A stretch of DNA of 53,409 nt, from assembly GCF_009687845.1 (NCBI RefSeq), contig NZ_BLAD01000037.1:173987-227395 (forward strand), given 5' to 3'. Position 1 is the first letter of the stretch, and each line of letters starts with the position of its first letter. Positions 34,566 through 43,372 of this stretch are shown one piece after another. This DNA is from Acrocarpospora corrugata (GTDB taxonomy: Bacteria; Actinomycetota; Actinomycetes; Streptosporangiales; Streptosporangiaceae). A program made the position numbers and the translations under genes. The notes below the pieces were generated by a model, which made no database searches, had not been told where the DNA came from, and saw only the letters and a program-made list of their open reading frames with translations.

Positions 34566-34951
34566 GCCGTCTCCCGTTGGCCGGGGGAGAGCGCGAATTC
34601 CAGTAGGGAGCGCATGTCGTCGTCGCCCAGACCGGCCGCGCGGGCCGTCGCGACCCACGCCCCCAGCGCGGCCTCCAGCTCCGGATCGTGCGGCGCGACC
34701 AGAGAGCGCCGGACGAAGGTCCCCAGACCGGGCATGGCCTCCACCAGCCCGCGCGACTCCAGCTCGCGGTAGGCCCGCAACACTGTGTTCGGGTTGATGG
34801 CGAGCCTCCCAACCACCTGTTTGGCCGTGGGCAGCTGATCGCCTGGCATCAGCAACCCGAGCCGCAACGCATGCTCCACCTGCTGGATCAACTGCGCGTA
34901 TGTAGCCGTACCCGACTTCCGGTCGAGCGTGAAATCGATCAAACACGTCAC
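34562..34951 (-). CDS. GntR-family regulator, YtrA subfamily
   Basis: GTG start; 129 residues, the short size typical of YtrA. The winged helix (about 10-75) has TYAQLIQQVEHALRLGLLMP, GDQLPTAKQVVGRLAINPNT, VLRAYRELESRGLVE and GLGTFV. The C-terminal part is only a small helical dimerisation tail, without a large effector domain. YtrA regulators repress their own ABC operon and respond to wall-active antibiotics in Bacillus; the signal here is unknown. A perfect palindrome lies just upstream of the start. Confidence 0.92.
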   Translation of the reverse strand: MTCLIDFTLDRKSGTATYAQLIQQVEHALRLGLLMPGDQLPTAKQVVGRLAINPNTVLRAYRELESRGLVEAMPGLGTFVRRSLVAPHDPELEAALGAWVATARAAGLGDDDMRSLLEFALSPGQRETA

Positions 34952-34959
34952 CTCATTCC

Positions 34960-34973
34960 ACTAATGCATTAGT
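34960..34973. promoter_or_regulatory. perfect palindrome ACTAATGCATTAGT, likely YtrA-type operator
   Basis: A 14-bp perfect palindrome, strikingly AT-rich for this genome, 8 bases upstream of the GTG start of the gntR-type gene. Autoregulation through such a site is the rule for this subfamily. The same block could also serve the divergent TctC-like gene, whose start is 90 bases away. Confidence 0.7.
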
Positions 34974-35063
34974 TAATCGACGATTGCCAGCCCGGTCAAC
35001 CCGACGATGTGACGTTATGTACCGAGATGTACTCTTAGCGTCATATGGGAAGAGAGGTGTGGT

Positions 35064-36008
35064 TTGCGACGTCGCCGGTTTCTCGAGTGGGGAGTGGGGA
35101 TGGTCGTTCTCGGCACCGGCTGCGGTTCGCGGCGGGAACCGGCGGTCGCGGGCCCGCTCCTGCTGTACGCCCCCGAACCCCCCGGTGACCCGTTCTGCCG
35201 GACCTTCCAGACCGTGGTGGAGCACCGCCACCTCACGAAGGTCATGCTCTCGCCGTGCGGCGGCGGCCCCGGCACGATCGCCCAGTTCGCCCGCAGCGAG
35301 CGCCCCGACCACCTGATGGTGGCCGGTCCCACGCTGGTCCAGGCCGCCGCCACCGGCGACGCGGACGCGCTGATCGCCAGCACCACGCCGCTGGCCCGGC
35401 TGGCGGGGGAGTGGCTGCTGTTCGTGGCCTCGCCGCGCGCCGCCTTCCGCGACTTCGACGGCCTGGCCAGGGCGCTGGTCCGGGACCCGGCCTCGGTCGA
35501 GATGGCCGGGCGCGCCCAGGGCAGCCCCGACCACGTGCTGTACGGCCTGACCGCGCGCGGCCTCGGCGCCGACGCCCGCCTGCTCAGGTACGCGGCCTAC
35601 GCCGACACCCCCCAGGTCGTCGCCGCCCTGCTGGACGGCCGGATCTCGGTCGGCATCGGCGGCTACCGCGACCTCGCCCCCCGGCTGCGCGCCGGCACGC
35701 TCCGGGCGCTCGCGGTGTCCTCCCCGGACCGGATTCCCGGCGTGGACGCGCCGACCCTGATGGAATCGGGCGCGCGGCACACGTACGCGAACTGGCGGGG
35801 GCTGCTCGCGCCCGGCGCGCTGGCCGACGGGGACCGGGCCGCGCTGCTGGACCTGACCCGCGAGATCGGCGACTCGGCCGCCTGGCGGCACGCGCTGCTG
35901 CGGGAGCGGTGGGCCCCCATGTATCTGGCCGACGCCGACTTCCGGGACTGGCTGGCCACCGAGGCGCGCAGGGCCCGGGACGTACTGGCCGATCTCGGTG
36001 TCCTTTGA
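35064..36008 (+). CDS. tripartite tricarboxylate transporter (TctC/Bug) substrate-binding lipoprotein
   Basis: TTG start after GAGAGG; 314 residues. Basic N-terminus and lipobox VLGTGC (Cys about 20) indicate a lipoprotein. The Bug fold is seen in GGGPGTIAQFAR, HLMVAGPTLVQAAATGDADA, LARLAGEWLLFVASPRAAF, GSPDHVLYGLTARGLGADA, TPQVVAALLDGRISVGIGGY, LRALAVSS and YANWRGLLAPG. Such proteins bind carboxylates for TctAB permeases, but no tctA or tctB is present, so it either serves a remote permease or acts as a sensor. Its stop lies just upstream of the nrd regulatory region. Confidence 0.8.
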   Translation: MRRRRFLEWGVGMVVLGTGCGSRREPAVAGPLLLYAPEPPGDPFCRTFQTVVEHRHLTKVMLSPCGGGPGTIAQFARSERPDHLMVAGPTLVQAAATGDADALIASTTPLARLAGEWLLFVASPRAAFRDFDGLARALVRDPASVEMAGRAQGSPDHVLYGLTARGLGADARLLRYAAYADTPQVVAALLDGRISVGIGGYRDLAPRLRAGTLRALAVSSPDRIPGVDAPTLMESGARHTYANWRGLLAPGALADGDRAALLDLTREIGDSAAWRHALLRERWAPMYLADADFRDWLATEARRARDVLADLGVL

Positions 36009-36009
36009 G

Positions 36010-36057
36010 ACACAACCTGTTGGGGTTGCCACGCCGTGCGCCACTAGATGTAGGATT
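36010..36057. promoter_or_regulatory. tandem NrdR-box-like dyads
   Basis: CAACCTGTTG (36013-36022, within ACACAACCTGTTGGGG) and CTAGATGTAG (36044-36053, within CCACTAGATGTAGG) both resemble the NrdR-box pattern of C-(A/T)-A around a central ATG/TG step. Their centres are exactly 31 bp apart, three helical turns, the spacing known for NrdR binding. They bracket the -35 and cover the -10 of the nrd promoter. NrdR itself is not in the window. Confidence 0.65.
36026..36056 (+). promoter_or_regulatory. putative nrdAB promoter
   Basis: TTGCCA (36026-36031) and TAGGAT (36051-36056) are plausible -35 and -10 elements with 19-base spacing, immediately upstream of the riboswitch and interleaved with the NrdR-like boxes. 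Confidence 0.5.
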
Positions 36058-36063
36058 CCCGAC

Positions 36064-36232
36064 GTTGCTGGTTCACCCCGTGGAGGGTGTGAAAAGGGAA
36101 CCCGGTGGGAATCCGGGACTGCCCCGCAGCGGTGAGCGGGAACGACCGCCGTCACAGGCACTGGGCGCGCACGCGCCTGGGAAGCGACGGCCAGTAGGAC
36201 GCCCGCGAGTCCGAAGACCTGCCAGTGGCCGA
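36064..36232 (+). promoter_or_regulatory. cobalamin (adenosylcobalamin) riboswitch upstream of nrdAB
   Basis: The conserved core is clear: AAAAGGGAACCCGGTG, GAATCCGGGACTGCCCCGCA, GCGGTGAGCGGGAACGACC, and the B12 box AGTCCGAAGACCTGCC (36208-36223). In actinomycetes this riboswitch turns off the class Ia ribonucleotide reductase when B12 is plentiful, because the B12-dependent class II enzyme (NrdJ) can then make deoxynucleotides. Transcription runs from the promoter just upstream into nrdA. Confidence 0.95.
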
Positions 36233-36233
36233 C

Positions 36234-36253
36234 GCGCGGGCCGATGCCCGCGC
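36234..36253 (+). promoter_or_regulatory. hairpin after the riboswitch, probable expression platform
   Basis: GCGCGGGC and GCCCGCGC form a perfect 8-bp stem with a CGAT loop, directly after the B12 box. GGGCC...GGCCC further on (near 36276-36293) and CTCGCGAG overlapping the ribosome site (36351 region) offer alternative pairings. Whether control is by termination or by masking the ribosome site cannot be decided by eye. Confidence 0.45.
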
Positions 36254-36359
36254 CGGGTTGTGCCGGGCCTCGTGGGAGGGCCCGCCGACGGGCCGCTTTC
36301 GCGTGCTCCGACGCGTGCCTCGACGAAGGTCCGGGTCGAGCTCGCGAGGGAGAGAGCAC

Positions 36360-38495
36360 ATGAGCGATCGATGGGCGCTGATCGAGGCCGCGGCGGCGGG
36401 GGTGATCACCGATCCGGAGAACTCGAAGCGGGCGGCCCGGCTGCTCGGTGAGCTGATCGCCGACGAGGCCGAGGCCGAGGGGGTGCGCACCTTCGCCGAC
36501 TCGATCGCCGCCAGCCACCGGGCCGGGCTGATCCAGGACCGGCTGGCCGATTTCGTGGCCGCGCACGCCGACAAGCTGAACGAGCTGATCGGCGGCGACG
36601 ACCGGTTCGAGTACTTCGGGCTGCGCACGGTCTACGACCGCTACCTGCTCCGCCACCCCGGCACCCGCCGGGTCCTGGAGAGGCCGCAGCACTTCTTCCT
36701 CCGGGTCGCCTGCGGCCTGGCCGAGACCGTGGCAGACGCGGACGAGCTCTACCGGCTGATGGCCGGCTTCGCCTACCTGCCCAGCTCGCCCACCCTGTTC
36801 AACTCCGGCGCGCGGCGGCCCCAGCTGTCCTCGTGCTTCCTGCTCGACTCGCCGCGGGACGACCTGGACGGCATCTACGAGCGGTACGCCCAGATCGCCC
36901 GGCTGTCCAAGTACGCCGGCGGCATCGGCGTCTCATGGAGCCGGGTCCGCTCCCGGGGCAGCCTGATCCGGGGCACCAACGGTCACGCCAACGGCATCGT
37001 GCCGTGGCTGCGCACCCTGGACGCCTCGGTGGCCGCCGTCAACCAGGGCGGCAGGCGCAAGGGCGCGGCCTGCGTCTACCTGGAGACCTGGCACGCCGAC
37101 ATCGAGGAGTTCCTGGAGCTCCGCGACAACACCGGCGAGGACGCCCGCCGCACCCACAACCTGAACCTGGCCAACTGGGTGCCGGACGAGTTCATGCGCC
37201 GCGTCGAAGCCGACCAGGACTGGTCCCTGTTCGACCCCAAGGAGGTCCCCGAACTCACCGACCTGTACGGCTCCGCCTTCGACACCGCCTACCGCGCCGC
37301 CGAAGCGGCGGGCCGCCGCGTCAGGCAACTGCCCGCCAGAACCCTGTACGGCCGAATGATGCGCACCCTGGCCCAGACCGGCAACGGCTGGATGACCTTC
37401 AAGGACGCCGCCAACCGCGCCTCCAACCAGACGGCGCTGCCCGGCAACGTCATCCACCTGTCCAACCTGTGCACCGAGATCCTGGAGGTCACCACCGACC
37501 GGGAGACCGCCGTCTGCAACCTCGGCTCGGTCAACCTGGCAGAACACCTCACCCCGGACGGCGTCGATCTGGACCGGCTCCGCGCCACCGTCCGCACCGC
37601 CGTACGGGTGCTGGACCGCACCATCGACCTCGGCTTCTACCCCACCCCGGAAGCCGAGGCGGCCAACCGCAAGTGGCGGCCGATCGGGCTCGGCGTGATG
37701 GGCCTGGCCGACGTGTTCTTCGCGCTGCGGCTGCCGTTCGACTCGCCGGAGGCCGCCGCGCTGTCCACCCGGCTGGCCGAGGAGATCGCGCTGGCCGCGT
37801 ACGCGACCTCGGCCGATCTGGCCGAGGAACGCGGCGCCCACCCCGCCTACGCCGACACCCGGGCGGCGCGCGGAGTACTCCATCCCGACCATTTCGACGT
37901 CCCCCGCAGCGCGGAGTGGGAGCGGCTGCGGGCCAGGATCGCCGAGACCGGGCTGCGCAACTCGCTGCTCGTCGCGATCGCCCCCACCGCGACCATCGCC
38001 TCCATCGCCGGCTGCTACGAGTGCATCGAGCCGCAGGTCTCCAACATCTTCAAACGGGAGACCCTGTCCGGCGAGTTCCTCCAGGTCAACCGCTACCTGG
38101 TCCGCGACCTGGCGGCCCGCGGCCTGTGGACGCAGGCCACCAGGGACGCGATCAAGCGGGCCGACGGCTCGGTGCAGGACATCCCCGGCCTGCCCGCCGA
38201 CCTGAAGGTCCTCTACCGCACCGCGTGGGAGCTGCCGCAGAAGGCGCTCATCGACCTGGCGGCGGCGCGGCAGCCGTACATCGACCAGTCGCAGTCGCTC
38301 AACCTGTTCATGGCCGCGCCGACCATCGGCAAGCTCTCCTCGATGTACGCCTACGCCTGGAAGAGCGGCCTCAAGACCACCTACTACCTGCGCTCCCGCC
38401 CGGCCACCCGGATCGCGCAGACGACCGTCGCGGCAGTGGAGACCGCGGTCGCCTGTTCGCTTGAGAACCCCGAGACCTGTGAGGCGTGCCAGTGA
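36360..38495 (+). CDS. nrdA: class I ribonucleotide reductase, large (alpha) subunit
   Basis: ATG after GAGGGAGAGAG; 711 residues. It reduces ribonucleoside diphosphates with NrdB. LSSCFLLDSP carries the first redox Cys, HLSNLCTEIL the radical Cys with the Asn, VCNLGSVNL the second redox Cys; KTTYYLRSRP holds the Tyr-Tyr radical relay, and CEACQ at the very end is the C-terminal thiol pair recharged by thioredoxin. THNLNLANWVPDEFM places it with class Ia NrdA rather than NrdE. The N-terminus lacks the usual ATP-cone start (Val-x-Lys-Arg-x-Gly and about 90 residues), so dATP feedback inhibition of the usual kind may be absent. Overlaps nrdB; controlled by riboswitch and probably NrdR. Confidence 0.95.
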   Translation: MSDRWALIEAAAAGVITDPENSKRAARLLGELIADEAEAEGVRTFADSIAASHRAGLIQDRLADFVAAHADKLNELIGGDDRFEYFGLRTVYDRYLLRHPGTRRVLERPQHFFLRVACGLAETVADADELYRLMAGFAYLPSSPTLFNSGARRPQLSSCFLLDSPRDDLDGIYERYAQIARLSKYAGGIGVSWSRVRSRGSLIRGTNGHANGIVPWLRTLDASVAAVNQGGRRKGAACVYLETWHADIEEFLELRDNTGEDARRTHNLNLANWVPDEFMRRVEADQDWSLFDPKEVPELTDLYGSAFDTAYRAAEAAGRRVRQLPARTLYGRMMRTLAQTGNGWMTFKDAANRASNQTALPGNVIHLSNLCTEILEVTTDRETAVCNLGSVNLAEHLTPDGVDLDRLRATVRTAVRVLDRTIDLGFYPTPEAEAANRKWRPIGLGVMGLADVFFALRLPFDSPEAAALSTRLAEEIALAAYATSADLAEERGAHPAYADTRAARGVLHPDHFDVPRSAEWERLRARIAETGLRNSLLVAIAPTATIASIAGCYECIEPQVSNIFKRETLSGEFLQVNRYLVRDLAARGLWTQATRDAIKRADGSVQDIPGLPADLKVLYRTAWELPQKALIDLAAARQPYIDQSQSLNLFMAAPTIGKLSSMYAYAWKSGLKTTYYLRSRPATRIAQTTVAAVETAVACSLENPETCEACQ

Positions 38496-39490
38496 TGCTC
38501 CTGGACCCCGGCATGGACCTGACCCTCCGCCCGATGCGCTACCCGCAGTTCTACGAGCGCTACCGGGACGCGATCCGCAACACCTGGACGGTGGAGGAGG
38601 TCGACCTGCACTCCGACCTCGCCGACCTGGCCAGGCTCGGCCCCGGCGAACGCCACCTGATCAACCGCCTGGTCGCGTTCTTCGCCACCGGCGACTCGAT
38701 CGTCGCCAACAACCTGGTCCTCAACCTGTACCAGCACCTCAACGCCCCCGAAGCCCGCCTCTACCTGAGCCGGCAGCTGTTCGAGGAGGCCGTGCACGTC
38801 CAGTTCTACCTGACCCTGCTGGACACCTACCTGCCCGACCCGGACGAGCGCGCCAAGGCGTTCGCCGCCGTCGACCACATCCCGTCCATCCGCGCCAAGG
38901 CCGAGTTCTGCTTCCGCTGGATCGACTCCATCGAGGGCCTGTCCCGGCTGGAGACCCGCGCCGACCGCCGCGCCTTCCTGCTCAACCTGGTCTGCTTCGC
39001 GGCCTGCATCGAGGGGCTGTTCTTCTACGGCGCCTTCGCGTACGTCTACTGGCTGCGCTCCCGGGGGCTGCTCAACGGCCTGGCCGGGGGCACCAACTGG
39101 GTGTTCCGCGACGAGTCCATGCACATGGAGTTCGCGTTCAGCGTCGTCGACACCGTACGCGCCGAGGAGCCTGAGCTCTTCGACGGCGAGTTCGCCGCCC
39201 AGGTCACCCAGATGATCGAGGAGGCGGTCGCCGCCGAGTTAGCCTTCGCCCACGACCTGTGCCGCGACGGCCTCTCCGGCCTGACCGCCGAGCAGATGGG
39301 CGGCTACCTCGAATACGTCGCCGACCAGCGCCTGACCCGCCTCGGCCTGCCAGCCCGCTACGGCACCGCCAACCCGCTCCCGTTCATGGAACTCCAGGAC
39401 GTCCAGGAACTGGCCAACTTCTTCGAACGCCGGGTTTCCGCCTACCAGGTCGCCGTCTCCGGCGACGTCAGCTTCGACGAAGCCTTCTAA
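38495..39490 (+). CDS. nrdB: class I ribonucleotide reductase, small (beta) subunit
   Basis: Several starts are possible (GTG 38486, GTG 38492, ATG 38495); I take the ATG overlapping the nrdA stop as TGATG, with GAGG 10 bases upstream. 331 residues. Metal ligands are visible in order: Asp in TGDSIVANN, Glu and His in FEEAVHVQFY, Glu in CIEGLFFYG, Glu and His in RDESMHMEF. The Tyr four residues after the first ligand His (HVQFY) is the radical tyrosine, so this is a conventional Fe-Tyr enzyme. It supplies the radical to NrdA. No nrdI or nrdH is nearby, which argues against class Ib, and no nrdS follows as it does in Streptomyces coelicolor. Confidence 0.95.
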   Translation: MLLDPGMDLTLRPMRYPQFYERYRDAIRNTWTVEEVDLHSDLADLARLGPGERHLINRLVAFFATGDSIVANNLVLNLYQHLNAPEARLYLSRQLFEEAVHVQFYLTLLDTYLPDPDERAKAFAAVDHIPSIRAKAEFCFRWIDSIEGLSRLETRADRRAFLLNLVCFAACIEGLFFYGAFAYVYWLRSRGLLNGLAGGTNWVFRDESMHMEFAFSVVDTVRAEEPELFDGEFAAQVTQMIEEAVAAELAFAHDLCRDGLSGLTAEQMGGYLEYVADQRLTRLGLPARYGTANPLPFMELQDVQELANFFERRVSAYQVAVSGDVSFDEAF

Positions 39491-40128
39491 ACCGGGCGAA
39501 TCGTGCCGCCGATCTGATCGAAAAGGGCGTCCTTGCCGGTCAGGTCGGTGCTGAAGGTGACCACGCAGGTGCGGCCCCGGTCGGAGGGCGCGTAGTACTG
39601 GGTGCCGTGCACGATCGTCTGGCCGAGCGGGAGGGTGTAGCGGATGCGGACGCCGCTGCCGTTGCCGAGCGGGATGGCGGTGGCTTCGGTGACCTCGGCC
39701 TTGACGCTGGTGAGCTGCTGCTTGGCCAGCTCGATCAGGGCGTCGGCCGAGCCGCCGACGCTCGGCTGGCAGAAGCCGTTCAGGTTGGTGACGAACTTCT
39801 GCGGGGACTCCTCCTGGGAGCCCGGGTCCATCGCGTAGATGGCCTTGTTCTTCTGCAGGGCGCGCAGGCTCGTCTTGGCCTGCTCCAGCGCGGTGCCGGA
39901 CAGGCCGCTGGCCGCCAGCTCCGCCTCGAAGTCCGTCTTGGACAGGTCGACCGAGCGCCAGCCGGACGGGATGGCCATGACCACGCCGTTGGACAGGCCG
40001 CCGATCCGGGTGAACCCCTCCGGGATCGGCAGCGAGGAGGGGCGGCTCACCGGTGGTGAGTCGCCGCCGCAGCCGGTCAGCAGGAGCGCGGCGGCGAGCA
40101 AGGCGGCGGAGGCGGGTACGCGCGACAC
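39487..40128 (-). CDS. uncharacterised lipoprotein
   Basis: 213 residues. Signal with lipobox LLTGC (Cys about 20), then a Pro/Ser-rich linker (GDSPPVSRPSSLPIPEGF). The body contains VVMAIPSGWRSVDLSKTDFE, an all-helical stretch LEQAKTSLRALQKNKAIYAM, a lone pair of Cys (FCQPS and RTCVVTF) and a beta-rich end IRYTLPLGQTIVHGTQYY. This looks like the PsbP/LpqN-like group of small surface lipoproteins, but I do not recognise the family with certainty. Its 3' end overlaps nrdB by 4 bases, convergently. Confidence 0.75.
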   Translation of the reverse strand: MSRVPASAALLAAALLLTGCGGDSPPVSRPSSLPIPEGFTRIGGLSNGVVMAIPSGWRSVDLSKTDFEAELAASGLSGTALEQAKTSLRALQKNKAIYAMDPGSQEESPQKFVTNLNGFCQPSVGGSADALIELAKQQLTSVKAEVTEATAIPLGNGSGVRIRYTLPLGQTIVHGTQYYAPSDRGRTCVVTFSTDLTGKDALFDQIGGTIRPV

Positions 40129-40332
40129 CCCGCGAGCTTAACCCAACCCCCCGCCGCGGCCCGGCCGTCTCAAGGCCGCTGTAAGGAGGCTTTACCGCGC
40201 CGTGAGGCCGCTCTTGATCAGGAAGGTAAACAGCCCGGGCCGTAAGTCATTAGATTTCCAACTCAGCTTCCTTTCGGCCTCCAAACAGGCATAAACCGGA
40301 TTCTGGGTGGTACTCACCAGATGAGGTGTGAG

Positions 40333-40932
40333 ATGGTCCAGAATCCTGTTTCGCGCGGTCCCGTCACCCGGCTCGTCCGCTGGCTGGGGCTCGACCGCAA
40401 CCCGCTGCGCCGCCGCAGCGACCGGGTGGAGGCGGCGATCCGGCTGCTGTCCGTGATCGGCCTGCTGGTCTCGGTCGTGTTCGGCGTGCTCTTCGGCGTA
40501 CGGACCTATCAGGACGGTCTCCGCGTCGAAGCCGACCAGCAGCGGACCAGGCACCCCGTCGACGCCACCCTGCTGGAGACGGTGGGGCCGAAACTCTCGG
40601 TGACCTCACCCGCGGCGGGACCGGCCATGGCCACCTGGAAGTCGCTCAACGGCGTTCCGCACCAGGGCCTCATCCACGCGCCCGCACTGTGGAAGAAGGG
40701 CCAGACCGTGCACGTCTGGATCGACGACCGCGGCGAGATCGTCCCCCGCCCGAGGGACCGGGAGACCACCCTGATCTCCGGGATGACCGTCGGCGTCGGC
40801 ACCCCGATCCTCACCGGCGTGCTGGCCGGCCTGATCCTGCTGACCACCAGGCTCGTGGTGGCCCGCCGGGCCCGCCGGGTCTGGGCCGCCGAATGGACGA
40901 TCATCGAACCCACCTGGCGCATCAACGACTAA
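40333..40932 (+). CDS. Rv1733c-like two-helix membrane protein
   Basis: Start at the ATG (MVQNPVSRG) with GAGG 6 bases upstream; an ATG 12 bases earlier overlaps that site. 199 residues. Two membrane helices, about 39-60 ([20 protein letters not shown]) and 146-169 ([20 protein letters not shown]), enclose an external domain with [18 protein letters not shown]. This is the actinobacterial Rv1733c layout; function unknown. Convergent with glgC, overlapping it by 4 bases. The roughly 200 bases upstream, between two divergent starts, show no clear element. Confidence 0.8.
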   Translation: MVQNPVSRGPVTRLVRWLGLDRNPLRRRSDRVEAAIRLLSVIGLLVSVVFGVLFGVRTYQDGLRVEADQQRTRHPVDATLLETVGPKLSVTSPAAGPAMATWKSLNGVPHQGLIHAPALWKKGQTVHVWIDDRGEIVPRPRDRETTLISGMTVGVGTPILTGVLAGLILLTTRLVVARRARRVWAAEWTIIEPTWRIND

Positions 40933-42155
40933 CGGTCCAGGATCTCGTTCTTGCCGATCACCACGATGCCGCCGCGGGTGACGGCGAAACGTTTGCGGTC
41001 CTCCTCCAGGTCGAAGCCGATCCGCGCGCCGTCGGGGATGACCACGTTCTTGTCGATGATGGCGCGGCGGATGATCGCGCCCCGGCCGACCTTGACGCAG
41101 CCCATCAGGACCGAGTCCTCCACCTGCGCGTGCGAGTGCAGGATCACGCCGGGGGACAGGATCGAGCGCAACGCCGTGCCGCCGGAGACGATCACCCCGG
41201 CCGAGACCAGGGAGTCGATGGCGTGGCCGATCCGGTCGCCGTCGTTGTGCACGAACTTGGCGGGCGGCAGCGGGTCGTGGCCGGTGTAGATCGGCCAGCG
41301 GTCGTTGTAGAGGTTGAAGACCGGGTGCGGGGAGATCAGGTCCATGTGGGCGTCGTAGTAGGCGTCCAGGGTGCCCACGTCGCGCCAGTAGCCGCGGTCC
41401 CGCTCGGTCGAGCCGGGGACCACGTTGTCGGCGAAGTCGTACACCTCCGCGCCGCCGGCCTTGACCATCATCGGGATGATGTTGCCGCCCAGGTCGTGCT
41501 TGCTGGACGGGTCCATGGCGTCCTCGCGGAGCGCCTCGATCATCGACTGGGTCTTGAAGACGTAGTTGCCCATCGACGCGTACACCTGGTCGGGCGCGTC
41601 CGCCAGGCCGACCGCGTCGGTGGGCTTCTCGCGGAAGGCGACCACGCGGCGGCCGGACGGGTCGGTGTCGATCACGCCGAACTGGTCGGCCATCGACAGC
41701 GGCTGCCGGATCGCGGCCACGGTCACGTCCGCGCCCGAGTCGATGTGCTGCTCCACCATCTGCCGGGGGTCCATCCGGTAGATGTGGTCGGCGCCGAACA
41801 CGATCACGTGGTCCGGCAGCTCGTCGTAGATCAGGTTCAGGTTCTGGAACAGCGCGTCGGCCGACCCGGCGAACCAGCGCGGGCCGAGCCGCTGCTGCGC
41901 GGGCACCGGCGTCACGTAGTTGCCCAGCATGGCCGACAGCCGCCAGGTCCGCGAGACGTGCCGGTCCAGGCTGTGGCTCTTGTACTGGGTCAGTACGACG
42001 ATCTTCAGATAATGGCCGTTGGCCAGGTTGGACAGGACGAAGTCGATCAGGCGGTAGATTCCGCCGAACGGCACGGCCGGCTTGGCCCGGTCGGCGGTGA
42101 GCGGCATCAGACGCTTGCCTTCACCACCGGCGAGCACGACTGCGAGGACCCTCAT
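40929..42155 (-). CDS. glgC: glucose-1-phosphate adenylyltransferase (ADP-glucose synthesis)
   Basis: Shown from [16 protein letters not shown]; an ATG two codons upstream is equally possible. About 408 residues, full length. The nucleotidyltransferase domain has [46 protein letters not shown] and [16 protein letters not shown]. The C-terminal left-handed beta-helix (about 300-408, [20 protein letters not shown]) is present. It makes ADP-glucose, the donor for the divergent glycosyltransferase 50 bases away. This head-to-head arrangement is also found in Mycobacterium (Rv1213/Rv1212c). Confidence 0.97.
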   Translation of the reverse strand: MRVLAVVLAGGEGKRLMPLTADRAKPAVPFGGIYRLIDFVLSNLANGHYLKIVVLTQYKSHSLDRHVSRTWRLSAMLGNYVTPVPAQQRLGPRWFAGSADALFQNLNLIYDELPDHVIVFGADHIYRMDPRQMVEQHIDSGADVTVAAIRQPLSMADQFGVIDTDPSGRRVVAFREKPTDAVGLADAPDQVYASMGNYVFKTQSMIEALREDAMDPSSKHDLGGNIIPMMVKAGGAEVYDFADNVVPGSTERDRGYWRDVGTLDAYYDAHMDLISPHPVFNLYNDRWPIYTGHDPLPPAKFVHNDGDRIGHAIDSLVSAGVIVSGGTALRSILSPGVILHSHAQVEDSVLMGCVKVGRGAIIRRAIIDKNVVIPDGARIGFDLEEDRKRFAVTRGGIVVIGKNEILDR

Positions 42156-42205
42156 GGCCATGACCTTAACCCGTCAAAAGGGTCGCAAACACTAGGCTGA
42201 CCCGT

Positions 42206-43372
42206 ATGCGTGTCGATCTGCTCAGCCGCGAGTACCCGCCCGAGGTTTACGGGGGCGCCGGAGTCCACGTCGAGTATCTGGCGCGCGAGCTGCGCCGCCT
42301 GGTGGAGGTGCGGGTCAGGTGCTTCGGCGCCCCCCGCGAGGACGCCGACGCCTACCGGATCCCGGCCGGGCTCGAATCGGCCAATCCGGCCCTGCAGACG
42401 CTCGGCGTGGACCTGGAGATGGCGGCCGGCTGCGCGGGCGCCGACCTGGTGCACAGCCACACCTGGTATGCCAACTTCGCCGGTCATGTCGCCAAGATGC
42501 TGTACGGCCTGCCGCACGTCGTCACCACCCACAGCCTGGAGCCCCTCCGCCCGTGGAAGGCCGAGCAGCTCGGCGGCGGCTACACCCTCTCCTCCTGGGC
42601 CGAACGCACCGCCCTGGCGTCGGCGGACGCGATCATCGCGGTCTCGGCGGGCATGCGCGCCGACGTCCTCACCGCATACCCCGAAATATCGCCCGACAAG
42701 GTGACCGTGATCCACAATGGCATCGACACCGGCGAGTACGCTCCCGCCCCCGGAGCCGCCGCCCTCACCCGGCACGGCATCGACCCGGACCGCCCGTACG
42801 TCGTCTTCGTCGGCCGCATCACCCGCCAGAAGGGCCTCGCCCACCTGCTCCGCGCCGCCGCCGCCTTCGACCCGGCCGCCCAGCTCGTGCTCTGCGCGGG
42901 CGCGCCCGACACCCCGGAGATCGCTGCCGAGGTGACCGCGCTGGTCGAGGAGCTGTCGGCCGCCCGCAAGGGCGTCATCTGGATCTCCGAGATGCTGCCG
43001 CGCCCCGAGGTCATCGAGATCCTCACGCACGCCACCGTCTTCGTCTGCCCGTCGGTGTACGAGCCGATGGGCATCGTCAACCTGGAGGCGATGGCCTGCG
43101 AGACCGCCGTGGTGGCCACCGCCACCGGCGGCATCCCCGAGGTCGTCGCCGACCAGGAGTCCGGCCTGCTGGTCCCGATCGAGCAGGGGCCCGACGGCGA
43201 GCCGCTGGACCGGGAGGCGTTCGCGGTCGCCATCGCGTCCCGGGTCAACGCGCTGCTGTCCGATCCCGGCCTGGCCGCCGACATGGGCCGGGCGGGCCGC
43301 CGCCGCGCGGTCGGGCACTTCTCCTGGGCGCGCATCGCCGAACGCACCCGGGAGCTCTACGCGTCGCTCTGA
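42206..43372 (+). CDS. glgM: GT4 glycosyltransferase, glycogen synthase / maltose-1-phosphate synthase
   Basis: 388 residues, full length for the actinobacterial GlgA/GlgM group. N-terminal Rossmann domain: LLSREYPPEVYGGAGVHVEY, VHSHTWYANFAGH, THSLEPLRPWKAEQLGGGY. C-terminal domain: VIHNGIDTGEYAP, VVFVGRITRQKGLAHLLRA, and the GT-B EX7E stretch VCPSVYEPMGIVNLEAMACE. It uses ADP-glucose. The mycobacterial orthologue (Rv1212c) mainly makes alpha-maltose-1-phosphate for the GlgE pathway, so glgM is the better name, though classic glycogen synthase activity cannot be ruled out. Its end overlaps the convergent alcohol dehydrogenase by 16 bases. Confidence 0.93.
   Translation: MRVDLLSREYPPEVYGGAGVHVEYLARELRRLVEVRVRCFGAPREDADAYRIPAGLESANPALQTLGVDLEMAAGCAGADLVHSHTWYANFAGHVAKMLYGLPHVVTTHSLEPLRPWKAEQLGGGYTLSSWAERTALASADAIIAVSAGMRADVLTAYPEISPDKVTVIHNGIDTGEYAPAPGAAALTRHGIDPDRPYVVFVGRITRQKGLAHLLRAAAAFDPAAQLVLCAGAPDTPEIAAEVTALVEELSAARKGVIWISEMLPRPEVIEILTHATVFVCPSVYEPMGIVNLEAMACETAVVATATGGIPEVVADQESGLLVPIEQGPDGEPLDREAFAVAIASRVNALLSDPGLAADMGRAGRRRAVGHFSWARIAERTRELYASL

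Noticed and set aside
36360-39490. Class Ib (nrdEF) identity for the reductase, suggested by the missing ATP-cone.
   Set aside because: No nrdI or nrdH, a THNLNLANW-type alpha subunit and a B12 riboswitch as in actinomycete nrdAB favour class Ia.
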